From: an uncultured Campylobacter sp.
GTDB taxonomy: Bacteria; Campylobacterota; Campylobacteria; Campylobacterales; Campylobacteraceae
Direction of reading: 5' to 3'
Length of the DNA stretch: 64,000 bases
Assembly: GCF_938030145.1 (NCBI RefSeq)
Contig: NZ_CALHGM010000008.1
Coordinates: 1-64,000 of the forward strand
Shown here: positions 10,501 to 18,765 of the stretch, in pieces
Layout of the letters: every line of letters starts with the position of its first letter
How positions within the stretch are numbered: position 1 is the stretch's first letter
Translations under genes and position numbers: made by a program
Notes under the pieces: model-generated
The model's database searches: none
Seen by the model: only the letters and a program-made list of their open reading frames with translations
Told to the model about the DNA's origin: nothing

Positions 10501-12062
10501 ATATCTCCGTATAGGTGGTGCACGAGTGTAGGATCGATGTAGAGCAGGATGTCGATATTCTTTTCGGCAGCCTTGGCGACGTAAATTTCAACTGCACTTT
10601 CGAAATCTTGGATAGGATTAAATAAGATATCCTCAAGCTCGACCTTATTACTTTCGATCTTGGAAACATCCAAAATGTTATTAATGATCGTTAGAAGGTT
10701 TTCGGACGATTTTTCGATGGTATCAACGTAATCGCGCTTCTCCTCATCCAAATCGGTATTTTTAAGAAGCTCCGTAAAGCCGATGATGCCGTTAAGCGGC
10801 GTCCTGATCTCGTGCGACATATTGGCCAAAAAGATCGATTTTGCCTTGTTGGCATCCTCCGCAGCGCCCTTTTGATACGCAATCAGATCGAGCGCATCCT
10901 CTATAAGCGAATATGCCTTGTTAACACCCTCGCTAGTCCTAACGTCGATATGCTCGTGCTGATTCGTCAAATCGCCGATTCGACTAAGCACGTTGCCGAG
11001 GTCGGTAACATTCTGTCTTAAACGTCTTGTAATACCCAAGGCAAAAACGACCAAAATAGCCGCTAAAACCCATATACCAAGAGCAATAAATAGGTTTCTT
11101 AGCCTTTGCGCTAGGTAAGTATCGGCATGCATCGCAAGCTCAGCATTGATCTTTTCAGAAATTTCACTTAGCTTTTTATATTTAAGTGTAGTAGAAGCAA
11201 ACCACTCTTGAAAAGGTACGCTATAGTGTCCCTCATCCGCTTCTTGCTGCAATGTGGCTGAAATTTTAGCAGTCTCTCTTAATGCGTTTTGAAATTCCTC
11301 TCCGTCTAGAATTTTTAAAATCGCGGCTCTAGCATCCGATTCCGGCAAGAAGTAGTAATTAGGAAGCGAACTAGATAGGTTGAAACTAGCCCAAGTCCTT
11401 AGCTGTGCCTGATTCATAGCCTTGCTACCGATGATGTATTCGATAATATAGTCGCGCTCCGATGCGGTGGCATCCATCGCCTCATAAGTATTAAGCAACG
11501 AAACCGTCCAAACGGTAATATTTGAGCTTACAAGACCCTCTCTTAGCACTCGTTGGATTGTTTTTACATCATCATCGAATTTTTGAAAATATGAGCTGAA
11601 AAGCTCACCGAAGCTTTTGCTTTGAGCATCGACATCCCTTCTTACCTGCGGAAGTTTGTCTAATAAACCGTCTATATCGGTCTCGGCAGCCAAAAGCTCG
11701 TCATTACCGGTGCCGTAAGCGAAAATATCAAAAATAGTCTTTTTTACGACATTTTCACTGATATTTTTGCTTTCTTTATACTTTGCAAGCGCATCGTCGG
11801 TTTTTTTACGTTGACCCGATAGAAGGGTTCCCATACCGGGGTTTCCCTCGCTACCCAAAAACGCCGAAGTGATACCGCGCTCTTTATCTACCTGCTCTAC
11901 TAACGCCGCGAGGTTGCTATTTTTAGCAATTTGCTGCTGCAAAATTCCCACTCTGGCGTAATCCTGCAAAGAGATAAACAAGAAATATGATGCAAACGCG
12001 AAAATCAAAAGTAACGGGATACCGCTAACAAGTCTCAAAGCACTTGTAGTATTTAAATTCAT
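7521..12062 (-). CDS. hybrid sensor histidine kinase with NIT sensor and C-terminal receivers
   Basis: This is a 1513-residue inner-membrane kinase. A first membrane segment lies at about residues 12-33. A periplasmic NIT-type domain (nitrate/nitrite-sensing family) follows, with the hallmark VDKERG followed by a Gly/Ser patch. A second membrane helix lies at about 318-340. The HisKA domain has its phospho-His near 416 in MSHEIRTPLNG, and the ATPase domain shows NAVKF, DTGIGI and GGTGLGL. A weak pseudo-receiver stretch follows to about 760. A Glu/Pro/Ile-rich low-complexity linker of roughly 400 residues leads to a true receiver (IAEDNEIN, Asp near 1269 in LIFMDISMP, KPIKK) and a last degenerate receiver-like domain (LVLIDKK). 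The family senses nitrate, nitrite or related small ligands. The actual ligand here is inferred only. AAGGA precedes the ATG. Confidence 0.88.
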   Translation of the reverse strand: MNLNTTSALRLVSGIPLLLIFAFASYFLFISLQDYARVGILQQQIAKNSNLAALVEQVDKERGITSAFLGSEGNPGMGTLLSGQRKKTDDALAKYKESKNISENVVKKTIFDIFAYGTGNDELLAAETDIDGLLDKLPQVRRDVDAQSKSFGELFSSYFQKFDDDVKTIQRVLREGLVSSNITVWTVSLLNTYEAMDATASERDYIIEYIIGSKAMNQAQLRTWASFNLSSSLPNYYFLPESDARAAILKILDGEEFQNALRETAKISATLQQEADEGHYSVPFQEWFASTTLKYKKLSEISEKINAELAMHADTYLAQRLRNLFIALGIWVLAAILVVFALGITRRLRQNVTDLGNVLSRIGDLTNQHEHIDVRTSEGVNKAYSLIEDALDLIAYQKGAAEDANKAKSIFLANMSHEIRTPLNGIIGFTELLKNTDLDEEKRDYVDTIEKSSENLLTIINNILDVSKIESNKVELEDILFNPIQDFESAVEIYVAKAAEKNIDILLYIDPTLVHHLYGDITKIKEVLINLMSNAVKFTPEHGTIVVEILREPSKAPGEAIVTFSVEDTGIGISEDKLANVFNAFSQADSTITRKYGGTGLGLTISSKYVAMMGGKLQVKSTVGKGTRFYFTLAFKETQKTDADAVFESIKGLNFALLADSADTMYNDIVKNYISKLGGKISIFNTNAQFRSAQNNNKYDALITRFKNYGEVSDILSMPTILTLKPKELQSISISNSKIFTLTEPFNLTKFVKTLDKISKSGIALNRSDFAPQTHEIKLDAEVEKPIVADEMIMEEPVVKERPIINKLDELRHATTSSADELRAILQSRRRTHDAEAHSAHKEEAVSKPSIAQELKKEAPKVEEPVIKPIDIEPMSDIKIEKTEPESPKIDIDIPEIVIPRAEKPKVESSSTKDAQTDIDEPISLEIPDDFVGLKTHATQTQAPKAETPSIDLSDIEIELPKIKKEEEEVKAEPAKVEIPKAKVETPKAEIEIPDIEIDLSDIKPSAKVQEPTKKVEIPSVEEEIPVAIKTESEIPIAKASKPDTSSVSAHEDEAPNVKLSEPEIPTENTIEPEPIAVEPEPVAIEPELKPIEPKLEEISNIESEPVTPVVEPAAQNIPAEEPSIEPESVSIPKTEPATQNVHVEEPEIEPVSVKVEPVVIPQPEEEEMVEVPVTVYEDEQQEETIMVEEDVEVEEEVEVPVERNPADENVPLVNRKYNAKILIAEDNEINQKLMKHTLNSFNMNLTIVENGLLALEARKANNDYDLIFMDISMPVMDGIESTKQIKQYEHENNLRHIPIVAVTANALKGDREKFMAAGLDEYCTKPIKKDILAQMLDNFIGDKRSDAAPAGGTTKKLVKKLVKRQVPKTVIKTVKVPKTIMKLVPKKSIVSDDVVKAKGARVPTKDILICKANIMESKIFASILKHQYKDVEIAGNFDQLISMAATGSYKLVLIDKKLAGLDLAALESLRRKAPATKLVLFSNDNDENPLFSEVASYNITKSGLEKLAQKYI

Positions 12063-12227
12063 ACAAAATCCTTCAAAGCGCAGCTTACGCGACGTTAAAT
12101 TTTATTCAACCGGAGAAACGAAGTCGCTTCCGTCACGCTAGGCGGAGACGATTTAGCCGTCCTGCAAAGTTAATGGGTGATTTTACTAAACAAATCTTTA
12201 AATATAGCTTTTTGCGTTAGGTTTTCG

Positions 12228-14030
12228 TTAATGATTGTTTAAAATTTTTTCAGCGGTTTGAATATTAGTAAGTGATCTGATCTCATCGAAACTCGCCGCA
12301 TAAATGCTCTCAAAATCGCCGTAAAAGTCCAAAAGCTTCTTCAGACTTCCTTTGCTAACGCCCAAGCTTAGCAGCTTTGAGCTTTGCAGATCGAGCTTGC
12401 GTTTGCTCTTTTGGTGAAACGAGATCGCAAAGCGGTGCGCTTCATCGCGCAGGCGTTGAAAAAACTGCAATTTTTTATCGTCCGTCGGCAGCGAAAAAAT
12501 CCCGCCTTTCGTGCAAATTTTATCCTTCGCGGCTCCCTTTGCGCGGTGGGCTTTAGCGTCGATCTTCTCTTTAGAGATAGCGATTATATCGACGTTTGCT
12601 CCGACGCTGCAGATTATTTCCTCCGCCAAGTTTAGCAGAGCCGTTCCGCCGTCGATGAGCCACAGATCGGGCGCTGCAAGCTCGTCAAATTTAAGCGCGC
12701 GGCTGGTTAGGTACTCGCGCATCTGATCGTAGTCGTTATTTGAGCTAAGATGCTTGTGTCGGTAGTTTTGCTTGTTAAACTCGCCGTCTTGAAAGCTTAT
12801 CATAGCTCCCACGGCCGCGGCGCCGAACATATGCGAATTGTCGAAAACTTCGATATTTACGGGCAAATTCGTAAGATTAAAATAATCCTTCAGCTCCTGC
12901 AAAAATGCGTAATCGTGCGTTTTTAGATGCTTTTTGATATTGATCTCGCAGTTTTGATATGCAATCTCGCAAATTTTACGCTTCTCGCCGATTTTCGGCG
13001 CGTAAATTTTAAACGCTCTTTCGTGCCGCTTGGATAAAATTTCGCATACCAGATCCGCGTCGTCAAACTCGTCGTAAACGTAAATTTTAGCGCACGCCAC
13101 GGGAGCTGCGGCAGGAAAGGCGCTTAAGATCATCTGCTTGTAAGCGTTTGCGATATCATCGGCGCTTGGGGCTTTGCAGTTAATTATATGCGAGCTTGAG
13201 GCTGAAATTTTACCCTCGCGTATGCTAAAATGCACGGCGCAGACGAGCCCGTCGCGTGCAGCAATCGCAAAGACCTCGAAATCATCGAGCTTTGCCAGAT
13301 CGACCTCGACCTTTACGTTCATCTGCTTTAAAATTTCAATCTTATCACGGATCTGCGCGGCTTCCTCAAAATTTTCTCTCTGCGCGAGCCGCGCCATCCG
13401 ATCCTGAAGCTGCGGCACCATCTTTTGCGGATTTTTCAGAGCCGCAAGCGCGCTTTGCACGATACGAGCATAATCCTGCTTTGAAATTTTATCCTCGCAC
13501 GGAGCGGCGCAGCGCCCGATCTGATGGAACAAACAGGCCTTTTTGCCCTTGACGCAATTTTTCTTCTGCACGAGCGGAAACTGCATGTAAAGGGTCTGTA
13601 AAATTTCCTTCGCGCCGTGAAAATAGGGACCGAAGTATCTGATATTTTTGCCCTTTACAATCTTTCGCGTGATCTCAAAGCGCGGAAAATCGTCGTCTAA
13701 ATTTACGTAGATATATGGATAGGTCTTATCGTCGCGCAGCAGGATGTTGTATTTGGGCTTGAGCTGCTTGATGAAGGAATTTTCCAGTATCAGCGCGTCG
13801 CTTTCGCTGGGCGTTACGATGTATTCTAAATGCACAGCCTCGCTTATCATCTTGGCGATGCGCGCGCTTAAGCGCGGGCTCGGCGCGAGAGCGGGCGTGA
13901 AAGAGAAGTAGCTTTTGACACGATTTTTTAAAATTTTAGCCTTGCCGACGTATAACAGCTTGCCCGCGGCATCGAAGTACTGATACACGCCGGGGCTAGC
14001 AGGCAGGCTCTTAATCTCCTCTATTAGCAA
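12228..14030 (-). CDS. uvrC: excinuclease ABC subunit C
   Basis: This 600-residue protein is full length for UvrC, which makes both incisions in nucleotide excision repair with UvrA and UvrB. The N-terminal GIY-YIG nuclease (PGVYQYF ... LLYVGKA, residues 12-31) makes the 3' cut. A four-cysteine motif lies near 158-178 (CVKGKKACLFHQIGRCAAPC), a UVR coiled coil follows at about 200-235, and a C-terminal RNase H-like endonuclease (DNSH, DGG) and helix-hairpin-helix domain make the 5' cut. The best N-terminus (LIEEIKSLPASPG) requires a TTG start at 14030. That start lies inside the 3' end of the upstream gene, so translation is probably coupled. The order matches C. jejuni uvrC and its upstream neighbour. 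Confidence 0.95.
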   Translation of the reverse strand: MLIEEIKSLPASPGVYQYFDAAGKLLYVGKAKILKNRVKSYFSFTPALAPSPRLSARIAKMISEAVHLEYIVTPSESDALILENSFIKQLKPKYNILLRDDKTYPYIYVNLDDDFPRFEITRKIVKGKNIRYFGPYFHGAKEILQTLYMQFPLVQKKNCVKGKKACLFHQIGRCAAPCEDKISKQDYARIVQSALAALKNPQKMVPQLQDRMARLAQRENFEEAAQIRDKIEILKQMNVKVEVDLAKLDDFEVFAIAARDGLVCAVHFSIREGKISASSSHIINCKAPSADDIANAYKQMILSAFPAAAPVACAKIYVYDEFDDADLVCEILSKRHERAFKIYAPKIGEKRKICEIAYQNCEINIKKHLKTHDYAFLQELKDYFNLTNLPVNIEVFDNSHMFGAAAVGAMISFQDGEFNKQNYRHKHLSSNNDYDQMREYLTSRALKFDELAAPDLWLIDGGTALLNLAEEIICSVGANVDIIAISKEKIDAKAHRAKGAAKDKICTKGGIFSLPTDDKKLQFFQRLRDEAHRFAISFHQKSKRKLDLQSSKLLSLGVSKGSLKKLLDFYGDFESIYAASFDEIRSLTNIQTAEKILNNH

Positions 14031-14478
14031 GGATCAACCCTCTTATCTCTTCAAAAATTTTATAAATTTGCGGATCTTGGATTTTGTTTTTAAACTCCCC
14101 CTTTGCGCGCTCCAAAGATAAAGCTTCGCCATCCCGGCGCAAATGAGCTTTATAAATTTGCGCCCTTCTTCTGCTCATTACTCTATCTGCGACAAAAAAT
14201 TTTATATCGCGGACGCCGCAAAGCTCCGCCGTCTCTCTAGCGGCTACGAAGCGCTTTAATACGTCTTTTATTAAATTTATATTACTATCGCGTTTTAGTT
14301 CGCAAAGCCCCGCCGGGTGCTTCGCGGCTATCATCAAAATGCCATCTTTGACGTAGATGAAAGCGATTAGCCTTTGCCAACTAAGCGGCAAAATCGCCAA
14401 AAACTCGCCTCTTTCTCGCATCTTGGCATATAAAGGATCTTTTCTGATATGAGCGATTATTTCTCTTGCATTTTCCAT
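14011..14478 (-). CDS. conserved Campylobacter protein, possibly DUF721/DciA-like
   Basis: This soluble protein of 155 residues has no signal or membrane segment. Residues 25-75 (LPLSWQRLIAFIYVKDG ... AAKHPAGLCEL) resemble the DUF721 fold, in which a short beta unit is followed by a helix. DciA, the helicase-loading factor, belongs to that family, but the match is by eye and weak. It lies directly upstream of uvrC and overlaps its TTG start by 20 bases, in the same order as the uncharacterised gene between uvrC and guaA in C. jejuni. Its 5' end also overlaps the 5' end of the divergent lipoprotein gene by 30 bases, so the two promoters must lie inside each other's coding sequence. Confidence 0.7.
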   Translation of the reverse strand: MENAREIIAHIRKDPLYAKMRERGEFLAILPLSWQRLIAFIYVKDGILMIAAKHPAGLCELKRDSNINLIKDVLKRFVAARETAELCGVRDIKFFVADRVMSRRRAQIYKAHLRRDGEALSLERAKGEFKNKIQDPQIYKIFEEIRGLILANRGD

Positions 14479-14649
14479 AGACGGATTTTAGCATTTTTTA
14501 TCTTAGTTTTGCTTAGCGGCTGCGGATACAAAGCACCGCCTTTTTACTCGGACGCAGATAAGCAAACCGCGAACGCAAAGGCATCCGCCGCAGATGGCAA
14601 CAAAACAAACGACACGAAAGGCGGCGTTAGAATTTTACGCGATAAATAG
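14449..14649 (+). CDS. small LptM-like lipoprotein
   Basis: This is a 66-residue precursor. A basic start (HRR) and hydrophobic core lead to the lipobox LLSGC with the lipidated Cys near residue 25, then GYKAPPFYSD. The short Cys-Gly-x-Lys-x-Pro-(F/L)-Y pattern straight after the lipid anchor is that of the LptM/YifL family, which helps mature the LptD lipopolysaccharide translocon. The remainder is a polar tail. The assignment rests on this pattern only. It lies 54 bases before guaA and may read through into it, although guaA has its own -10 box. Confidence 0.6.
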   Translation: MSDYFSCIFHRRILAFFILVLLSGCGYKAPPFYSDADKQTANAKASAADGNKTNDTKGGVRILRDK

Positions 14650-14671
14650 CCTACTTTTAGCTTTGCTTTGT

Positions 14672-14677
14672 TATACT
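14672..14677 (+). promoter_or_regulatory. -10 box for guaA
   Basis: TATACT, preceded by TGT, lies 26 bases before the guaA ATG, with AAAGGA between. Start of transcription would be near 14684. The upstream TTTTAGCTTTGCTTTG stretch has the T-periodicity typical of Campylobacter promoters. Confidence 0.5.
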
Positions 14678-14703
14678 TTTAAAAATTTTTACAAAGGAAT
14701 TTC

Positions 14704-16239
14704 ATGCAAACGGCAGACATTTTAGTGCTGGACTTCGGCTCTCAATACACCCAGCTGATCGCTAGGCGCTTGCGCGAACAAGGCGTTTACACCGAGCTGA
14801 TCGCATACGACGCACCGATCGATAAGATAAAAGCAAAAAACCCCAAAGGCCTTATTTTAAGCGGCGGGCCCGCTAGCGTTTACGCCAAAGATGCGTATTT
14901 TTGCGACGATAGAATTTTTGAGCTTGGAATTCCAATTTTAGGTATCTGCTACGGCATGCAGCTCATCGCGCATAAATTTGGCGCCAGCGTCGTGCCTGCG
15001 GATAAAAAAGAGTATGGCAAAGCCTCTTTGAAACTGCTTCGCGCTAGCAGGCTATTTGGCGGCGTGGAGGATAACTCTACTGTCTGGATGAGCCATTCGG
15101 ACAAGGTCGAGAGCCTGCCCGAGGGCTTTGAGGTGATGGCAAGCTCGGATGAGAGCGAGTGGTGCGTATTTGGTGACGAGACCCGTAAAATTTACGCGCT
15201 GCAATTTCACCCGGAGGTCTGCCACAGCGAGTTCGGCGATAGAATTTTAAAAAATTTTGCCAAAGAGATCTGCGGAATAACCAGCACTTGGAATATGGGC
15301 AGCTTCGCCAAAGAGCAGATGATCAAAATAAAAGAGCGCGTAGGCAGCGCCAAAGTGCTTTGCGCGGTAAGCGGCGGCGTGGATAGCTCGGTCGTAGCGG
15401 CGCTTTTGGCGCATGCGGTGCCACAGAGCCTGATAGCGGTTTTCGTCGATAACGGACTACTTCGCACTGGCGAGCGCAAGGCGGTAGAGGAGATGTTTAG
15501 GCTCAAACTCGGCGTGAGCTTGGACGTGATCGATGCCAGCGAGCTATTTTTAAGCAGACTAAAAGGGGTGGTCGATCCGGAGCAAAAACGCAAAATCATC
15601 GGCGCGACCTTCATTGAAGTTTTCAGCAAAGAAGCGACAAAACACAAAAACGTAAAATTTCTAGCCCAAGGCACGCTCTACACCGACATCATCGAAAGCT
15701 CGGTCGCAGGCTCAAGCAAGACGATCAAAAGCCACCACAACGTAGGCGGCCTGCCTAAGGATATGAAATTTGAACTGATCGAGCCTCTGCGCGAAATTTT
15801 TAAAGACGAAGTGCGCCAGCTGGGGCTTGAGCTAGGTCTTTCGCGCGAAGTCGTTTTCCGCCATCCATTCCCTGGCCCGGGTCTTGCGATCCGCATAATG
15901 GGCGAGGTAAATACGCCGAGCCTCGAGCTACTGCGCAAAGCCGACGTGATCCTGCGCGACGAGCTAAAATCAAGCGGCTGGTACAATAAAACGTGGCAGG
16001 CGTTTTGCGTGCTGCTAAACGTGCACTCCGTGGGAGTCATGGGCGATAACCGCACCTATGAAAACGCCGTGTGCGTGCGCGTGGTGGACGCTAGCGACGG
16101 TATGACGGCTAGCTTCTCGCGCTTGCCGTACGATCTGCTAGAAAATGTCTCTCGCCGCATCATAAACGAAGTAGACGGCATCAACCGCGTAGTTTACGAC
16201 ATCTCGAGCAAACCGCCTGCAACGATAGAGTGGGAGTAA
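14704..16239 (+). CDS. guaA: GMP synthase (glutamine-hydrolysing)
   Basis: The 511-residue enzyme converts XMP, ATP and glutamine to GMP. An N-terminal class I glutamine amidotransferase domain shows oxyanion motif LSGGPASVY, nucleophile Cys82 in GICYGMQ and the His/Glu pair in FHPEVCH (about 168-174). The ATP pyrophosphatase domain begins with the PP-loop VSGGVDSS (about 225-232). The C-terminal dimerisation domain ends in the canonical PPATIEWE. Length and ends are complete. It is followed after one base by an oxidoreductase gene, so the two are cotranscribed. Confidence 0.97.
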   Translation: MQTADILVLDFGSQYTQLIARRLREQGVYTELIAYDAPIDKIKAKNPKGLILSGGPASVYAKDAYFCDDRIFELGIPILGICYGMQLIAHKFGASVVPADKKEYGKASLKLLRASRLFGGVEDNSTVWMSHSDKVESLPEGFEVMASSDESEWCVFGDETRKIYALQFHPEVCHSEFGDRILKNFAKEICGITSTWNMGSFAKEQMIKIKERVGSAKVLCAVSGGVDSSVVAALLAHAVPQSLIAVFVDNGLLRTGERKAVEEMFRLKLGVSLDVIDASELFLSRLKGVVDPEQKRKIIGATFIEVFSKEATKHKNVKFLAQGTLYTDIIESSVAGSSKTIKSHHNVGGLPKDMKFELIEPLREIFKDEVRQLGLELGLSREVVFRHPFPGPGLAIRIMGEVNTPSLELLRKADVILRDELKSSGWYNKTWQAFCVLLNVHSVGVMGDNRTYENAVCVRVVDASDGMTASFSRLPYDLLENVSRRIINEVDGINRVVYDISSKPPATIEWE

Positions 16240-16240
16240 G

Positions 16241-16852
16241 ATGAAACAAATCTGCATCATTTTAGCACACCCTTACGAAAAAAGCCTAAACGCAGCAATC
16301 GCGAATGCAGCGGTAGAAAAGCTGCAAAATAGCGGCTACGAAGTTAAATTTCACGATCTATATAAGGAGAAATTTAACCCAATCCTTAGCGGCGCTGAGC
16401 TCGTGAGCGACGAAAGCGACGACGAGCTGTTAAAAGCGCATCAAAAAGATATCGCAAACGCCCACGGCATCGTGATTGTACATCCAAATTGGTGGGGCGA
16501 GCCGCCCGCCATCCTTAAGGGCTGGATCGACCGCGTGCTAAGGCAGAGAGTAGCCTACGATTTTGCGCCAGGTGATAACGGTGGCGGGCTTCCGATAGGG
16601 CTTTTAAAGGCTGAAGCCGCCCTAGTTTTCAACACCTCCAACACCCCTGAGGCAAGAGAAAACGAGATATTCGGCGATCCGCTGGAAAAAATTTGGAAAA
16701 GCTGCATTTTTGATTTTTGCGGCGTGAAAACCTTTGAGCGGCTGATGTTTAGAGTGGTCGCAGATAGCGACGAAGCTGAGCGAAAGGTCTGGTTAGAGCA
16801 GGTAGTGCAGACGCTGGATAGGTACTTTCCGAAGCAGATTAATTTGCTTTAA
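16241..16852 (+). CDS. flavodoxin-fold NAD(P)H:quinone oxidoreductase (Flavodoxin_2 family)
   Basis: This protein of 203 residues has the NQO1/MdaB-type flavin-binding fold. It starts with strand CIILAHPYEKSLN, the early His-Pro motif of the family. The middle motif HPNWWGEPPAILKGWIDRVL positions the flavin and quinone. Such enzymes carry out two-electron reduction of quinones, protecting against redox cycling. The physiological substrate here is unknown. It lies one base after guaA, suggesting an operon of convenience rather than a shared pathway. Confidence 0.8.
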   Translation: MKQICIILAHPYEKSLNAAIANAAVEKLQNSGYEVKFHDLYKEKFNPILSGAELVSDESDDELLKAHQKDIANAHGIVIVHPNWWGEPPAILKGWIDRVLRQRVAYDFAPGDNGGGLPIGLLKAEAALVFNTSNTPEARENEIFGDPLEKIWKSCIFDFCGVKTFERLMFRVVADSDEAERKVWLEQVVQTLDRYFPKQINLL

Positions 16853-16973
16853 ATTTAAAAATGTGCTGCTCGCAAAATCCGAACGGCATAGAATTTGACT
16901 GCCTATTTAAACAGATGCGCGCCGAATTCGCTCGCACATTTGGCGCAAAATCTATGAAATTTAGGAGGCAAAT

Positions 16974-17174
16974 ATGCTTAGATTAATCGCAGCGATGGCG
17001 ATTTTAGCGGCTCTCATATACTTCGTGATGGGCGGCGGCGGCAAAAAGACGATCAAAGATTACAAAAATTTCAGCCGTGAGGAGCTGGAGACTTTATGCC
17101 TCGAAAAGAGCGACAAGATCGCCTGCCAGCGTATCGCCGTGGACTATATCAAAGAAAATAAACCGAAAAAATGA
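16974..17174 (+). CDS. small single-pass membrane protein, unknown
   Basis: These 66 residues contain one hydrophobic N-terminal helix (about residues 3-19), a Gly-Gly-Gly-Gly turn, then a charged tail with two cysteines (LETLCLEKSDKIACQRI). A strong AGGAGG ribosome site sits 6 bases before the ATG, which makes expression likely. The two-cysteine tail with DYKNFSREELE could be periplasmic or cytoplasmic. I do not recognise the family. Confidence 0.6.
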   Translation: MLRLIAAMAILAALIYFVMGGGGKKTIKDYKNFSREELETLCLEKSDKIACQRIAVDYIKENKPKK

Positions 17175-17439
17175 TCTAAATTTGCGAGGCTAATTTTGTG
17201 GTTTCGCTCAAACAGCGCGCGGTTAAATTTCTTTCTAGCCCGGTCCAAACGCTGCGCGGATAAATTTGCCTGCAAAGCACGGCTGAAATGCCAATTAAAT
17301 CGGTACCGAGCGCCGCGCAAATAGCGTAAATTTAAAAGCAATAATTCAAGTATTAGCATGCGCGCTGAAAAACCGCTAGCCAAAATTAAAAGCGATAAAT
17401 CGCGCTGTGTTCTTTGCGCACAAACAAAAGGAGCGATGG

Positions 17440-18765
17440 ATGAAAATTTTATGGCAAAACAGGCTTCAAAACAGGCTTCGAGATATCGGCGAAAATATCC
17501 TGATAAAGGGCGATCGCGCATTTTACGTAGGCGATAACGACGAACAAAAGCAGATGAAGCTTAGAAAATTCTCGCTCGAAAGCGGCGAGCAGCTAGCCGG
17601 CGCGCCTTTCCGCGATTTTACTCGCGCCGCGACCTTTGACGATGACGGCCGCACGCTCGTAGTTTTGGGCCTTATTGACACGATTTATAAATTTAACGCC
17701 GCGGATCTCGCGCTCATCTCAAAGCATAAAAAGGGCGTGCTAAAATACGGCAATTTTATCGCGTTAAGTAGCAAGGGCGGCGATAAAAAGGCTATTACGG
17801 CGACCGACGACACGCTTTTTATTTACGATTTTGAGACGCAGACGGGCACGCGAAAGCGATTAAAGGGCTGCGCGGCGATTTTTAAGCAGGATGAGCTAAA
17901 TTTCTTGATTTTTACGCGCTCGGGTCAAATTTACGGCTTAAATTTGAGCGGTTGCGAGCTTAAAATCATCGCCAAAACTTGCCCTATGACGCAGGCGCAG
18001 CGCGCGGAAGGCGGATATTGCATTCGCGTGGGCGAAGCGGGCGAAAACGAGGGTGCTAACGAGCTAGTTTTTACGGACGCAAATTTTAACGTTAAATTCC
18101 GCGTGAAGCTGGACTTTGATTTCGATAAATTCGAGCTTGCGGCGGACGGATCAGACGGCTGGCGCGGATACTTTATAAACGAGCCGAATGAGCTGAAGGT
18201 TCTTGATCTGCGTAGCGAGACGGGCGGCTTTAAGCACGGCAGCTTGGGCGACCTCGGGAGCGGTGAGCACGACGGCTTGGGCAAATTTGCGCACGATAAA
18301 GCCGAGGAATTTAGATGCGACGAAGCGGACGAATTTAATTGCAGCGGCTCGGATAAATTTACACGGAACGAGACGAGCAAATCCGGATGCGAAGCGACGG
18401 ATAAATTTGAGTACGACGATCCCTTTAAATTTAAACTCGGCGAGCAGGTCCAATATCTCGCGGCAAAGCCCGTGCTGGCGTATAAATTTAAACAAAAGGG
18501 CGCGAGAATTTTAGGCGTCGTTACGGCTGCTTCTTGCCGGGCTGCGAGCGCAAAATACGAAGCGGAGCAAAAGGACGCATTTGCCGAGCAAAATTTAATG
18601 CCCGAAGGCGACCGCGGCATCGAAAACCTTGAATATTCACTCCTCGCTCCCGGTAAAAATGAAAAACGCAGACATCGCGCACCCGAGTGCGCCCGCGATC
18701 TCGTACTAGTCGATAACGCTTACGACGAGGACGCGGAGCAAATTTTAACCTGTTATGAGATCTAA
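17440..18765 (+). CDS. hypothetical beta-propeller-like protein with an internal 8-residue tandem repeat
   Basis: The product is 441 residues from the ATG at 17440, chosen over an upstream GTG (17407) because AAAGGAG lies 7 bases before it. The first 250 residues alternate short strands such as TFDDDGRTLVVLGL and DDTLFIYDFETQ, suggesting WD40/quinoprotein-like blades. No signal peptide is present. Residues about 281-332 are an acidic low-complexity insert in which Phe recurs every 8 residues (DKF, EEF, DEF). It is produced by a 24-bp tandem array in the DNA. After it the strand pattern resumes (VQYLAAKPVLAYKFKQKG). The function is unknown. Base use is GC-rich like its neighbours. Confidence 0.65.
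   Translation: MKILWQNRLQNRLRDIGENILIKGDRAFYVGDNDEQKQMKLRKFSLESGEQLAGAPFRDFTRAATFDDDGRTLVVLGLIDTIYKFNAADLALISKHKKGVLKYGNFIALSSKGGDKKAITATDDTLFIYDFETQTGTRKRLKGCAAIFKQDELNFLIFTRSGQIYGLNLSGCELKIIAKTCPMTQAQRAEGGYCIRVGEAGENEGANELVFTDANFNVKFRVKLDFDFDKFELAADGSDGWRGYFINEPNELKVLDLRSETGGFKHGSLGDLGSGEHDGLGKFAHDKAEEFRCDEADEFNCSGSDKFTRNETSKSGCEATDKFEYDDPFKFKLGEQVQYLAAKPVLAYKFKQKGARILGVVTAASCRAASAKYEAEQKDAFAEQNLMPEGDRGIENLEYSLLAPGKNEKRRHRAPECARDLVLVDNAYDEDAEQILTCYEI
18283..18432 (+). repeat. 24-bp tandem array anchored on RAATTT
   Basis: AAATTT or GAATTT occurs at 18283, 18307, 18331, 18355, 18403 and 18427, with AAATCC at the intervening phase 18379. The spacing is exactly 24 bp throughout. Bases between anchors are GC-rich and diverged. 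The array is in frame with the host gene and gives one Phe per 8 residues. Confidence 0.85.
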
